Shown here: positions 35,274 through 43,602 of the stretch, in pieces
How the letters are laid out: the number at the start of each line of letters is the position of its first letter
Numbering within the stretch: position 1 is the first letter of the stretch
Assembly: GCF_030063365.1 (NCBI RefSeq)
Contig: NZ_JASISY010000009.1
Location: 35,525 to 99,524 of the forward strand
From: Cryobacterium sp. PH29-G1
GTDB lineage: Bacteria; Actinomycetota; Actinomycetes; Actinomycetales; Microbacteriaceae
Length of the DNA: 64,000 bases
Direction of reading: 5' to 3'
Made by a program: the position numbers and the translations under genes
The notes under the pieces: model-generated
What the model was told of the DNA's origin: nothing
Databases searched by the model: none
Seen by the model: the letters and a program-made list of their open reading frames with translations, nothing else

Positions 35274-35303
35274 CCGCAGGACTAGCCGGGATCCGCCGGG
35301 CAC

Positions 35304-35348
35304 CTGGCCCGCACAGCGATCTCCGCCGGGCGGGCCAGATTCCTTTTT
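35304..35348 (+). terminator. Rho-independent terminator after pdhABC
   Basis: CTGGCCCGC (35304-35312) pairs with GCGGGCCAG (35330-35338) and is followed by ATTCC and a five-T run. It lies 31 bp after the pdhC stop. Confidence 0.72.
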
Positions 35349-35358
35349 GAATAAAAAG
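35343..35358. promoter_or_regulatory. AT-rich palindrome upstream of second Cys-regulator
   Basis: CTTTTT-GAAT-AAAAAG is a perfect 6-bp inverted repeat 38 bp before the regulator start at 35396. Its AT-richness stands out in this GC-rich DNA. It overlaps the tail of the upstream terminator. It may be an autoregulatory operator or part of the promoter. Confidence 0.4.
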
Positions 35359-35395
35359 CACACGCATACTCCCAAAGCAGGACTACTGTTAAATC

Positions 35396-36073
35396 GTGGA
35401 ATCCGAACAACGCAGTCCCGCCTGGCACGCCGCGCTTTCGTCACCGGTCCGGCGCAACGTGCTGGCCTTTCTGGTCGAATCCGGCGAGCCGCAGGACGCG
35501 GCAGCCGTCGCCCGCCAGATGGACCTGCACGTCACGACCGCGCGGTTTCATCTGGACCACCTGCTGGGCGCTGGGCTCCTTGAACGCGCACCCGACCGGT
35601 CCGGCCAGCGTGGCCGGCCGCGCATCCGCTTCACCGCCGTCTCCGCAGCGGGCGGCGACGCACACGAGCAGCTCAGCCACGCGCTGGCCAGCGTGCTCGC
35701 CGAGGACGACGACGGCGGTCGGGCCCGGGCTCTGCGGGCCGGTGAAAAATGGTCGGAGGCCTTCTCCGGCGACCTCGAAGCATCCACCGACGAGGGCGCC
35801 ACGCCCCTGGTCGAGCTGCTCGACCAGCTCGAATTCGCTCCGGAACTCGACGACGCCGGCCAGTCCATTGCGCTGCGTGCCTGCCCGTTTCGCGAAGCGG
35901 CCCGCGCGAACCCCGGCGTGGTCTGCGCCGTGCACCTCGGCCTCATTCAGCGGGTCGCCCGCACGCTGGGCCACGACGACAGCGCGGTCGAGCTGCGCCC
36001 GTTCGTGGGCCCGCACCTCTGCGTCGTCGATCTCGGAACCGACTGGTCAACCCCGAACCAGAACCCGAGCTAA
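35396..36073 (+). CDS. HTH regulator with conserved Cys cluster (SufR/ArsR-like), copy 2
   Basis: 225 aa. Winged HTH at the N-terminus: LSSPVRRNVLAFLVESGEPQ then VARQMDLHVTTARFHLDHLL and RGRPRIRF as the wing. The C-terminus keeps the set seen in 30927-31652: ACPFREAARANPGVVCAVHL and HLCVVDLG, i.e. three Cys and the His after the second. It follows pdhABC after a terminator, so it probably has its own promoter. Both regulators flank the pdh operon. They may share ligand type (Fe-S cluster) with different targets; this is inference. Confidence 0.75.
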   Translation: MESEQRSPAWHAALSSPVRRNVLAFLVESGEPQDAAAVARQMDLHVTTARFHLDHLLGAGLLERAPDRSGQRGRPRIRFTAVSAAGGDAHEQLSHALASVLAEDDDGGRARALRAGEKWSEAFSGDLEASTDEGATPLVELLDQLEFAPELDDAGQSIALRACPFREAARANPGVVCAVHLGLIQRVARTLGHDDSAVELRPFVGPHLCVVDLGTDWSTPNQNPS

Positions 36074-36297
36074 CTGCGGCGCGCCCGCGGCTCGGGTGCC
36101 GGGGGAACTTCTTTCGCTGCGACCACGTCTTTCATGGCGATTGTGACCAGTCCCCGTTTGGTTTCCACCGAAACGGATGCCGCGGTGCGGTCCCGCAGAA
36201 ACCCCAACGCATCGGTGTACCCGCCCGCACTGCGTGTGCGCACGACAACCCGGGTGCCCAGCGGGGCATCCGCGAGAAAAGCGAAGGGACCGCTCAT
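36070..36297 (-). CDS. Stand-alone SH3-like domain protein (Rv0428c N-terminal type)
   Basis: 75 aa, essentially one small beta-barrel: APLGTRVVVRTRSAGGYTDA, LGFLRDRTAASVSVETKRGL and VTIAMKDVVAAKEVPPAP. I recognise this pattern as the SH3-like domain found at the N-terminus of Rv0428c-type GNAT acetyltransferases, but no acetyltransferase domain follows. The start lies in an ATGA overlap with the ktrA stop, making it the third gene of the ktrB-ktrA transcript. Its C-terminus overlaps the convergent regulator end by 4 bp. Function unknown. Confidence 0.7.
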   Translation of the reverse strand: MSGPFAFLADAPLGTRVVVRTRSAGGYTDALGFLRDRTAASVSVETKRGLVTIAMKDVVAAKEVPPAPEPRARRS

Positions 36298-36992
36298 CGC
36301 ATCAGGCTGTACTCTTCAACCCGCGCCGATTCCCCCGCGATGAGAATGATGTCGCCGTCTTCGATCACCGTGTTCAGCGAGGTGTAGCTCCAGCCTTTAC
36401 CGGGGCGGTGATAGGCCGTGACGGTGATACCGAAGCGAGCACGAACCTTGGCCTCGCCGAGCGGTACGCCGATCAGCGAACGCGGCGGGGCCGTCTTGAC
36501 CAACGCAAAGTTTTCGCCGATCTCGATGTAGTCCTGCATGGCGCCGCGCACCAGGTGGGCCACGCGCTGCCCCATGTCCTTCTCCGGGTAGATGACGTGG
36601 TTGACACCCAGCTGGGTGAGAATTTCGCCGTGCGGGTCGCTGACGGCCTTGGCCCAAATGTTGGGAATGCCGAGCTTGAGCAGCAGCGAGGCGGTGAGAA
36701 TGTTCGCCTGGATGTCGCCGCCGATGGCCACGACCACGCTGGAGAAGTCCGGCACGGAAAGCTCGCGCAGGGTCGCCTCCTTGGTGGAGTCGGCGCGCAC
36801 CACGTGGGTGAGCAGCCGATTATGCGACTGCACGACCTCCTCGTCACCGTCGATGCCGAGCACCTCGGTGCCGCTTTTCATGAGTTCGAGGGCGAGCGCG
36901 CTGCCGAACCGACCGAGCCCGATCACCACGACCGACTCTGCTTCAGCGAGGCGCACCGGGTCGCGATGCCCGAACAGCGAATATTTAGCCAA
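36294..36992 (-). CDS. ktrA: KtrA/TrkA-type potassium channel regulatory subunit
   Basis: 232 aa. The N-terminal RCK_N domain has the Rossmann motif VVVIGLGRFGSALALELMKS and VLGIDGDEEVVQS, binding NAD(H)/ATP/ADP. IPNIWAKAVSDPHGEIL is followed by a C-terminal RCK_C domain (IGVPLGEAKVRARFGITV, the c-di-AMP-binding type in relatives). It gates the membrane subunit KtrB encoded 8 bp overlapping upstream on the same strand. Confidence 0.93.
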   Translation of the reverse strand: MAKYSLFGHRDPVRLAEAESVVVIGLGRFGSALALELMKSGTEVLGIDGDEEVVQSHNRLLTHVVRADSTKEATLRELSVPDFSSVVVAIGGDIQANILTASLLLKLGIPNIWAKAVSDPHGEILTQLGVNHVIYPEKDMGQRVAHLVRGAMQDYIEIGENFALVKTAPPRSLIGVPLGEAKVRARFGITVTAYHRPGKGWSYTSLNTVIEDGDIILIAGESARVEEYSLMR

Positions 36993-38379
36993 TGATCGGC
37001 CTTTCTTTGGGGAGTTCGTAGGTCGTATGGCGTTCCCGCAGGGCGATGGCCGAACCGACGGTGATGGGGCCGAGCCGGCCGACGAACATGAGTAGAACCA
37101 AAATAATCTGACCTTCCCAGGGCAGGCCCGCGGTAATCCCGGTCGAGAGCCCCACGGTGGCGAATGCGGAGATGGCCTCGAACAGCAGGGCGTCGAGGGA
37201 GAAGTCGGTCAGCAGCATGAGGGCGGCGGTTGCCGAGATAATGACGCCGACAGCGAGCAGAACGATGGTAATGGCCTCCCGGTGCACCGCCCGGGATAGC
37301 CGCTTGCCGAAGACGTTCACGGCAACCTGGCCGCGCACCTCGGTCCAGAGAATGAAGAACAATACGGCGAAGGTGGTGATCTTGATGCCACCGGCGGTTC
37401 CGGCCGGACCACCACCGATCAACATGAGCACATCCATACCGAGCAGGGTGGCGGAATCGAGCTGTCCGATATCCACACTGTTGAAACCGGCGGTGCGGGT
37501 TTGTACCGATTGAAAAAAACCGGCCAGCAGTTTGCCCGGCCAGTCCAGGGCACCCAGCGTATTCATATTCGACCATTCAACGGCGGTGATATATACCGTT
37601 CCGAGAATAAGCAAGACGATCGTGCCCGAGACTACGATGCGGCTGTTCATGGTCCAGGTGCGAATCGACCATTTGAACGGGTGCCGCACCTGCGTGCGCA
37701 GCTGACGGCGCAGTTGCACGATCACGGGAAAGCCGAGGCCACCGAGAATAATGGCGGCCGCGATCGGCAGGCAGATCCAGGCATCCGTGGCGAAGCCCAT
37801 GAGGTTGTCGCTGAACAGGGCAAAGCCGGCGTTGTTGAAGCTCGACACCGAGTGGAACACCCCGAGCCAGACGGCCCGGCCCACCGGCTCGCCGTAGCCG
37901 ATCATGAAGCGCAACGCGAGCAACAGCGCCACCGTCACCTCAATGGCGAGGGAGATTCGCACGACACCGAACACGAGCCCCTTCACGTCTTCCAGCCCGA
38001 CGCTCTTGGTTTCGGCCGCCGCGGTCATGCGTGAACGCAGCGAGAGCTTGCGTGAAATCGCGAGGCCCACGACCGAAGCGAACGACATGATGCCGAAGCC
38101 GCCGATTTGGATGAGCAGCAAAATAACGATCTGGCCGAACGGTGTCCAATACTTCGCCGTGTCAACGACGGTCAGCCCGGTCACACACACCGCACTCGTC
38201 GCGGTGAACAGCGCCTCCACAAAGGAGGCCCCGTCGGGTCCGACCCGAGCGTTCGGCAGCATCAGCAGGGCCGTGCCGCCCAGAATGGTCAGGGCAAAGC
38301 CGAACACGACCACCTGCGCCGGGTGCAGTCGATGCCGCTTTGCTGTGTTGCCGCGATCGCGGACGCCCCGTGAGTGCAC
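36985..38379 (-). CDS. ktrB: KtrB/TrkH-type potassium transporter membrane subunit
   Basis: 464 aa if started at GTG 38377-38379 (the frame is open to GTG 38430, giving 481 aa); neither start has a good ribosome site. Four M1-P-M2 repeats with selectivity-filter segments are visible: TSAVCVTGLTVVD, HSVSSFNNAGFALF, VQTRTAGFNSVDI and ISAFATVGLSTGI. Each carries the single conserved Gly that lines the K+ path. RLHPAQVVVFGFALTIL marks the first helix. It moves K+ (with Na+ in relatives) into the cell under KtrA control. Confidence 0.93.
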   Translation of the reverse strand: MHSRGVRDRGNTAKRHRLHPAQVVVFGFALTILGGTALLMLPNARVGPDGASFVEALFTATSAVCVTGLTVVDTAKYWTPFGQIVILLLIQIGGFGIMSFASVVGLAISRKLSLRSRMTAAAETKSVGLEDVKGLVFGVVRISLAIEVTVALLLALRFMIGYGEPVGRAVWLGVFHSVSSFNNAGFALFSDNLMGFATDAWICLPIAAAIILGGLGFPVIVQLRRQLRTQVRHPFKWSIRTWTMNSRIVVSGTIVLLILGTVYITAVEWSNMNTLGALDWPGKLLAGFFQSVQTRTAGFNSVDIGQLDSATLLGMDVLMLIGGGPAGTAGGIKITTFAVLFFILWTEVRGQVAVNVFGKRLSRAVHREAITIVLLAVGVIISATAALMLLTDFSLDALLFEAISAFATVGLSTGITAGLPWEGQIILVLLMFVGRLGPITVGSAIALRERHTTYELPKERPIIG

Positions 38380-38537
38380 GGAGCCAACTCTACGCCGGGC
38401 GCACCGGCAGGGCTGCGTCCGGTCATTCACCGGCAGACCGCCGTACTCGAATCAGACCGATTCGTCTACCCCGACAGTTAGGGCAGAAATGATGCCCGAA
38501 ATGCGCCATACTCAAATCGGGGGAAGGATTTTTACTG

Positions 38538-39095
38538 ATGGTGCACGAGGGGACCGAGCCGGGAGAACTGCCGGTTTTGCGAACCCGCCGCCAGCTCGTC
38601 GCACGCTCTGTTGTGGCGACCCTCTCCCTCACTGTCCCGGTGTTGATCGTGCTGTACTGGCTCGCCATTCCCCGCGGCACCTGGCCGTATGTTGCCGCCG
38701 TTCAGCTCGGGCTGACCATCCTGGCCGTGGTGGGCATACTCGGTGCCAAGCGGATGCGCGTGACCGTCACCCCGCACGGGCTGGAATGCCGCAAGCTGTT
38801 GGGGCGGGTGCTGCGAATCAGTGCGGCCGATATCAATAGCGTCGTGCTCGTCGAGCTGTATCAAAGCGGAACCGTCGAGACCCTTCCCCACCTGTACCTG
38901 CTCGATTCCGCCGGAGGGGTGCTGCTGCGCCTGCGCGGCCAGATCTGGCCGCGCTCCGGCCTGGAGAATCTGATCGACTCGCTCGACGTTTCCGTCGTGC
39001 GTCCGCTCGACCCGCTCACCATGGGCGAGCTGGCACGACTCCGGCCGCTGCTGGTGCCCCGATGCGCGCGACGTGTCGCGCGTCTGGGAATCTAG
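38538..39095 (+). CDS. Membrane protein with two helices and PH-like domain, unknown function
   Basis: 185 aa. A short cytoplasmic N-terminus precedes two hydrophobic segments (VVATLSLTVPVLIVLYWLAI and VAAVQLGLTILAVVGILGA). The remainder, MRVTVTPHGLECRKLLGR then VLRISAADINSVVLVELYQS, resembles bacterial PH-like (DUF304-type) domains. The start ATG 38538 follows GGGGGAAGGA. It is divergent from ktrB across 107 bp. I do not recognise a specific family. Confidence 0.65.
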   Translation: MVHEGTEPGELPVLRTRRQLVARSVVATLSLTVPVLIVLYWLAIPRGTWPYVAAVQLGLTILAVVGILGAKRMRVTVTPHGLECRKLLGRVLRISAADINSVVLVELYQSGTVETLPHLYLLDSAGGVLLRLRGQIWPRSGLENLIDSLDVSVVRPLDPLTMGELARLRPLLVPRCARRVARLGI

Positions 39096-39108
39096 ACCAG
39101 CCGGGTCG

Positions 39109-39813
39109 TTAGCGCCCGACTACTTTCTGTCGCCGATGTTCCAGCCGCCGACGGGCCGCGAGCTCTCGTTCACCGTCGAGTTTGGCGGCCAACGGAGCCC
39201 ACAATACGATGGCGACACCGGCGCCGAGCAGCACCCCGCCGATCGTGTCGGTCAGCCAGTGGGCCCCCAGATAGGTACGACTGAGCAGCATCACGATGGT
39301 GTACGCGGCGCCGGCGAGCGCCACCCACAGCCGCGGAACGATGATGGCAAGACAGACAGCCATGGTGGCCGCGTTGGCGACGTGCCCAGAAGGGAACGAC
39401 CCGTAATCCGAGGTGACCAGCATGTCTTCGGGCCGGGCTCGGCCGAACACCTGTTTCAAGACCTGCACACCGCCGGCGCTCAGAGCGGTCGCCGCCAGGT
39501 AGTACCCGGCGGCCCACGGTCGTTTGCTCAGCAGGATGACCAGCACGATGACCAGCGGCACCACGATCACGCCGAAGACACCGCCGCCGAGGGAATTCAT
39601 GAACAGCGACGGAATCTCCCAGACCGGAGACCGGTGCTCGATGATCTCGTCCATCCACTCGGTGTCCAGCTCGAGCGCGAGGCCGTTCGCCCGCACCACC
39701 ACGACGAGGCCGAGCAGGGCGGCCAGCGCCACGGCGGAGAGCCCGCTGATGACCGGCCAGCGGCGCGACACACGGCGAGCGGCGGGGTCTGCGGCACGTT
39801 CCGGGTTAGTCAT
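39109..39813 (-). CDS. PAP2-family membrane phosphatase
   Basis: 234 aa with about six membrane helices. The three PAP2 phosphatase motifs are present: KQVFGRARPED (KX6RP type), PSGHVANAA (the catalytic PSGH) and SRTYLGAHWLTDTIGG (SRX5HX3D). It probably dephosphorylates undecaprenyl pyrophosphate or lipid phosphates at the outer face of the membrane. Convergent with the PH-like protein gene, 13 bp apart. The bcr-like exporter is the next gene on the same strand, upstream. Confidence 0.9.
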   Translation of the reverse strand: MTNPERAADPAARRVSRRWPVISGLSAVALAALLGLVVVVRANGLALELDTEWMDEIIEHRSPVWEIPSLFMNSLGGGVFGVIVVPLVIVLVILLSKRPWAAGYYLAATALSAGGVQVLKQVFGRARPEDMLVTSDYGSFPSGHVANAATMAVCLAIIVPRLWVALAGAAYTIVMLLSRTYLGAHWLTDTIGGVLLGAGVAIVLWAPLAAKLDGERELAARRRLEHRRQKVVGR

Positions 39814-39831
39814 CCCGCCATCGTAGGCGTT

Positions 39832-39983
39832 CCGGGCCCGGGCCCGGAAACTGGGCCCATGATCTATCGCGGGCCCAGTTGCACAAGGTGGGCCCGGTCA
39901 CAAGGTAGTCCCGGTCACGCAGTGGGCCCGGTCACGCAGTGGGCCCGGTCACGCAGTGGGCCCGGTCACGGAGAGGGGCCGGT
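39832..39983. repeat. GGGCCC repeat element family B, copy 1, with 17-bp tandem expansion
   Basis: The core inverted repeat AACTGGGCCC (39849-39858) / GGGCCCAGTT (39871-39880) encloses GATCTATC and is preceded by CCGGGCCCGGGCCCGG. The 3' tail is amplified: five 17-bp units of the type GGTCACGCAGTGGGCCC from 39896 to 39980, three of them identical. It lies just 3' of the MFS gene. Related copies are at 48247, 51904, 54355 and 63697. Confidence 0.85.
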
Positions 39984-39996
39984 CGCCGGGGGCTGG

Positions 39997-41274
39997 TTAG
40001 CGGCCGAGGGCGGGCACGCTGCGCGGGCGCACGATCAGCCAGAGCGAAAGAATCGAGATCGTCGCGGTGACACCCATAACGGATGCCATCGGTATCGCCG
40101 TTCCCACGCCGAGCACTCCCACAATCGGCGAGATCAAACCCGCCACACCGAAGTTAGCCGCGCCGAGCAGCGACGCCGCCGTTCCCGCCTCGTGACCGTG
40201 GGCGTTGAGCGCGATGACCTGCACACTGGGCAGGCTGAAGCCGCAGGCAGCGATAAAGAACCAGAGCGGAATCAGCGTGCCCCACAGCCCCATACCGGCA
40301 GCGTCAAGCACCACGATCGTGCCGGCGGTCAGCAGGAGGACAACAGTAGAAACGGACAGTATCCACTGCGGCCCAATGTTGAATCGGTGCATGAGGCGCG
40401 AGCTCAGCTGCACACCGGTGACCACGCCGAGAGAGTTGATGGCAAACAGCAGGCCGTACTCCTGCGGACTGAACTTATAGACGTCCTGAAACAAAAACGG
40501 CGACGCCGACAGGTACGAGAACAATCCGGTGAACGTCATCGCCCCGATGATCGCGACGCCCACGAACGTGCGGTCGCTCAGTACCGCCTTATAGCGCTGC
40601 GCCAGGGTATTGTGGCCCTTCGCGTGGCGTTCGCTCTCGGGCAGCGTCTCCACGATCCAGAACGCGACCGCCAGAATGACGACAACGCCGTAGGCGGCGA
40701 GCACCCAGAAGATGCCGCGCCAGTTCATGACGAGCAACAGTTGCGAGCCGATCACCGGCGCCAGCACCGGTGCCAGGCCGCTCACCAGGGCGAGGCGGGA
40801 GAGCATCCGCACGAGCGGCTTGCCGCCGAACAGGTCACGCACCATGGCCATGGCCACGACCGCGCCGGCCGCAGCCCCGAAGCCCTGCAGCACGCGGAAC
40901 ACCGCGAGCATCACGATGTCGTTCGACAGGGCGGCGCCCACGCAGGCCAGAATGTGCACACCGGTCGCGAGCATCAGAGGCAGTCGGCGCCCCACCTTGT
41001 CACTCCAGGGCCCCACGACCAGTTGCCCGAATCCGAACCCGATCATGGTTCCGGTGAGAGTGAGCTGAATGACCGACGGCAACACACCGAACTCGCTCTC
41101 CAGCGTGGGGAAGGCCGGGAGGTAGAGGTCAATGGTGAACGGCCCGAGGGCGGTGAGCGCACCGAGAATAAGAATGTAGACGATGCGCTGGCGACGACTC
41201 AGCTGGTCCCCGGGGTGCGCGGCGGTCGAAGCGAGTTGCGCGGCGCTAATCACGGGAATGCTGGCAGTAATCAC
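39997..41274 (-). CDS. Bcr/CflA-type multidrug efflux MFS transporter
   Basis: 425 aa from GTG 41272-41274 (AGGAC nine bases upstream); the open frame runs to 41574 but that part overlaps the next gene. Twelve membrane helices. Bcr/CflA hallmarks are LGALTALGPFTIDLYLPAFP in helix 1, GQLVVGPWSDKVGRRLPL in loop 2-3, and FRVLQGFGAAAGAVVAMAMV then RDLF. It probably exports drugs by proton antiport. It follows the ROK regulator on the same strand with 22 bp between, so both may be transcribed together. Confidence 0.9.
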   Translation of the reverse strand: MITASIPVISAAQLASTAAHPGDQLSRRQRIVYILILGALTALGPFTIDLYLPAFPTLESEFGVLPSVIQLTLTGTMIGFGFGQLVVGPWSDKVGRRLPLMLATGVHILACVGAALSNDIVMLAVFRVLQGFGAAAGAVVAMAMVRDLFGGKPLVRMLSRLALVSGLAPVLAPVIGSQLLLVMNWRGIFWVLAAYGVVVILAVAFWIVETLPESERHAKGHNTLAQRYKAVLSDRTFVGVAIIGAMTFTGLFSYLSASPFLFQDVYKFSPQEYGLLFAINSLGVVTGVQLSSRLMHRFNIGPQWILSVSTVVLLLTAGTIVVLDAAGMGLWGTLIPLWFFIAACGFSLPSVQVIALNAHGHEAGTAASLLGAANFGVAGLISPIVGVLGVGTAIPMASVMGVTATISILSLWLIVRPRSVPALGR

Positions 41275-41296
41275 GAAAGCGGATGTCCTTGGTTGG

Positions 41297-42559
41297 CTAG
41301 TCGGGCAGGTGCGGGTCGTGCAAATTGGTCGCGGCGACCAACTCGGCCGCTCTAACCCCAAGCACGGGCTGCGCGGCAATATTCCCCACGATTTCCTGCG
41401 GATCGAGTAACAGGGCTTCAAAGGCCAGCTCGGCGGCGCCAACGGTGAGCAGATTCGACCCCAGCAGCGCTGGGGCGATTTGCACCTCGTCGAACGCGGC
41501 CCCGAGGGTGCGCGCGGCCACGGCGCGGCTGAGGCGGTCGGGATCGGCAGCGTGCAGGGCGGCGAGAAAGCCACCGAGCACGATCAGTTGCGGGTTGAGC
41601 ACGTTCACGGCACTGGCCAAAGCGACCGCAAGAAAGTCGAGCTGACGGGCGACCTCGGCGTGCACGATGGGCGAATCGGAGGCGAGGAGCGCGCGTTCGA
41701 GGGCATCGGCATCCGTTTCGCTGCCGCGCAGGCCGAGCACCTCGAGCAGCGCATCCCTGGTCACCTCGGCTTCGAGGGTGCCGGCAATGCCGGCGGAGTC
41801 GGTGCGACTGCTGGAACTCACCCGGGTGTGCCCGAATTCGCCCGCATAGCCGGCCCGGCCGCCGGCGACGACGCCCCCTACGATCAGTCCGCCGCCGATG
41901 CCGCTCGACCCGCCGTTGAGGTAGATCAGGTCGGTCATGCCTTGCCCGGCGCCGAAGTAGCGTTCCGCGCTGGCGCCGAGGCTCGCGTCGTTGGCGACGA
42001 CGACGGGCAGCCCGGTCGCGGCGGCCAGCAGGTCGCAGAACGGCTCATCCACCCAGCCGAGGTGCGGGGCGTGGCGCACGAGACCGTCGGACGCCCGCAC
42101 CAATCCGGGCATGGCCACACCTATTCCGACTATGGAATATTCGCTCATCTCCCGGCGCAGGTCGGCAACGATGCTCGCGGTGAGCTGCACCGCCTCGGTC
42201 GCGGTCGGCGAGGTGGCCGTCGCACGACGGATGGTGCGGTACACCTCGCCGCTGAGGGCGACGACTCCCACGGTAATCGCGTCGATCTCGGGGTTCACCG
42301 CTATGGCAACGACTTGGCCGCTCGCCGCAACGATCGGGCTGGGTCGCCCGGCCAGCTTGGTCGGGTCGGGGGTACGCTCCTCGACCAGTCCGTGTTCGGC
42401 GAGTTCGGCGACCAGGGCACCGATCGTCGATCGGTTCAGGCCGGTCAGGCGGGTGAGCTGGGCGCGCGAGGTGGCGCCGCCGCGGTGTACGAGGCGCAAA
42501 ATGATCGACAGGTTGTGCCGGCGCACGTCGTCGTGATTATTGCCCTGCATGGCGTTCAC
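41297..42559 (-). CDS. ROK-family transcriptional regulator (probable xylose/sugar repressor)
   Basis: 420 aa. N-terminal winged HTH: RRHNLSIILRLVHRGGATSR, AQLTRLTGLNRSTIGALVAE. The ROK sugar-kinase-like domain follows with VVANDASLGASAERYFGAGQ, YLNGGSSGIGGGLIVGG and AGEFGHTRV. The cysteines of the ROK zinc site (CxCGxxGCxE) are missing: after GEFGH the sequence is VSSSSRTDSAGIAGTLEAEV. The gene is divergent from an epimerase and close to xylA/xylB, so it is a XylR-like candidate. ATG 42548-42550 is an alternative start. Confidence 0.88.
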   Translation of the reverse strand: MNAMQGNNHDDVRRHNLSIILRLVHRGGATSRAQLTRLTGLNRSTIGALVAELAEHGLVEERTPDPTKLAGRPSPIVAASGQVVAIAVNPEIDAITVGVVALSGEVYRTIRRATATSPTATEAVQLTASIVADLRREMSEYSIVGIGVAMPGLVRASDGLVRHAPHLGWVDEPFCDLLAAATGLPVVVANDASLGASAERYFGAGQGMTDLIYLNGGSSGIGGGLIVGGVVAGGRAGYAGEFGHTRVSSSSRTDSAGIAGTLEAEVTRDALLEVLGLRGSETDADALERALLASDSPIVHAEVARQLDFLAVALASAVNVLNPQLIVLGGFLAALHAADPDRLSRAVAARTLGAAFDEVQIAPALLGSNLLTVGAAELAFEALLLDPQEIVGNIAAQPVLGVRAAELVAATNLHDPHLPD

Positions 42560-42642
42560 TGCTCTCGACTCTCGACTCGTTTTTTCGATCAGACTTCAGG
42601 TTACTGCCCGGACGGGCTCCGGCGAGTGATACGTTGCCAATG

Positions 42643-42654
42643 TCAACAAATCAT
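42643..42654. promoter_or_regulatory. Candidate sugar-repressor operator upstream of epimerase
   Basis: TCAACAAATCAT here is identical to 44259-44270 upstream of xylA. Just left, GTTGCCAATGTCAAC forms an imperfect inverted repeat. It lies in the divergent ROK-epimerase region. ROK repressors are known to bind TTTGTT-containing sites; the match of two promoters near sugar genes suggests a shared repressor. Confidence 0.55.
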
Positions 42655-42724
42655 GGACGGCGCGGGCCGGAGCAGCGAGGCGTGACGGGCAGCATCCGCT
42701 TAGAAAATTGACGAAGGAGTACTT

Positions 42725-43570
42725 ATGAGAATCGCCGTCACCGGTGGCAGTGGCAAGCTCGGGCGCAGCGTTGTCGCGCGCCTGACCCGCGAGGGCCACA
42801 CAGTCACCAACCTCGACCGGTCTGGAGCTCGCGGTTCCGGATTCACCAAGATCGACCTGACCGACTACGGCCAGGTTCTTGACGTGATGTTCGGCATCGA
42901 CGACCGTACCGATGGCTTCGACGCTCTCGTGCACCTCGGCGCCATTCCGGCCCCGGGAATCGCGCCGGACGTGACTACCTTTCACAGCAATATGCTCGCG
43001 ACCTACAACGTGTTCCAGGCTGCCCGGCGAGCGGGCATCAAGACGATTGTCTATGCCTCGAGCGAGACGACCCTGGGCCTGCCGTTCGACATAGACCCGC
43101 CGTACATTCCCGTTGACGAGGAGTATCCGGCCCGCCCGGAGAGCACGTATTCGCTGGTCAAGCACCTCGAAGAGCAAATGGCCATCCAGCTCGTGCGCTG
43201 GGATCCGCTGCTCAGCATCACCGCACTGCGCTTTTCCAACGTGATGGATCCCGACGACTACGCGGCCTTCCCCGATTACGACGCCGACGCCACCCTGCGC
43301 AAGTGGAACCTCTGGGGCTACATCGACGGCCGCGACGGCGCCCAGGCCGTGCTGCGGGCGCTCGAGAAGGCCCAGCCGGGCTTCGAGGCCTTCATCATCG
43401 CGGCGGCCGACACCGTGATGACGCGCTCCTCGGCGACCCTTGCCGCCGAGGTCTTTCCGAACGTTTCGGTCACCAAGCACGTTGGACAGCACGAGACGCT
43501 CCTGTCAATCGACAAGGCGAAGCGGATGCTCGGCTTCGCCCCCGAGCACAGCTGGCGCGACCACGTGTAG
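42725..43570 (+). CDS. NAD-dependent epimerase/dehydratase
   Basis: 281 aa from ATG 42725 with AAGGAG at ideal spacing. Extended short-chain dehydrogenase: N-terminal dinucleotide motif MRIAVTGGSGKLGRSVVARL (GxxGxxG), ALVHLGAIPAP, KTIVYASSETTLGLPF with the catalytic Ser region, and the YxxxK pair in TYSLVKHLEEQM. C-terminus SIDKAKRMLGFAPEHSWRDH. It probably acts on a sugar or sugar nucleotide; substrate unknown. It is in the xyl region and shares an upstream 12-mer with xylA. Confidence 0.82.
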   Translation: MRIAVTGGSGKLGRSVVARLTREGHTVTNLDRSGARGSGFTKIDLTDYGQVLDVMFGIDDRTDGFDALVHLGAIPAPGIAPDVTTFHSNMLATYNVFQAARRAGIKTIVYASSETTLGLPFDIDPPYIPVDEEYPARPESTYSLVKHLEEQMAIQLVRWDPLLSITALRFSNVMDPDDYAAFPDYDADATLRKWNLWGYIDGRDGAQAVLRALEKAQPGFEAFIIAAADTVMTRSSATLAAEVFPNVSVTKHVGQHETLLSIDKAKRMLGFAPEHSWRDHV

Positions 43571-43602
43571 CCGGTCGATCGCGCGCCCCGGTCGGGACGC
43601 GC

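Noticed and set aside
38377..38430. Longer N-terminus of KtrB from GTG 38430
   Set aside because: The extra residues (PCRCARRRVG) are not typical and there is no ribosome site; retained only as an alternative.
39073..41355. 760-aa plus-strand ORF opposite PAP2 and MFS genes
   Set aside because: Rich in Arg, His, Gly and Gln with no domain; it reads through the GGGCCC repeat and the reverse strand of two clear genes.
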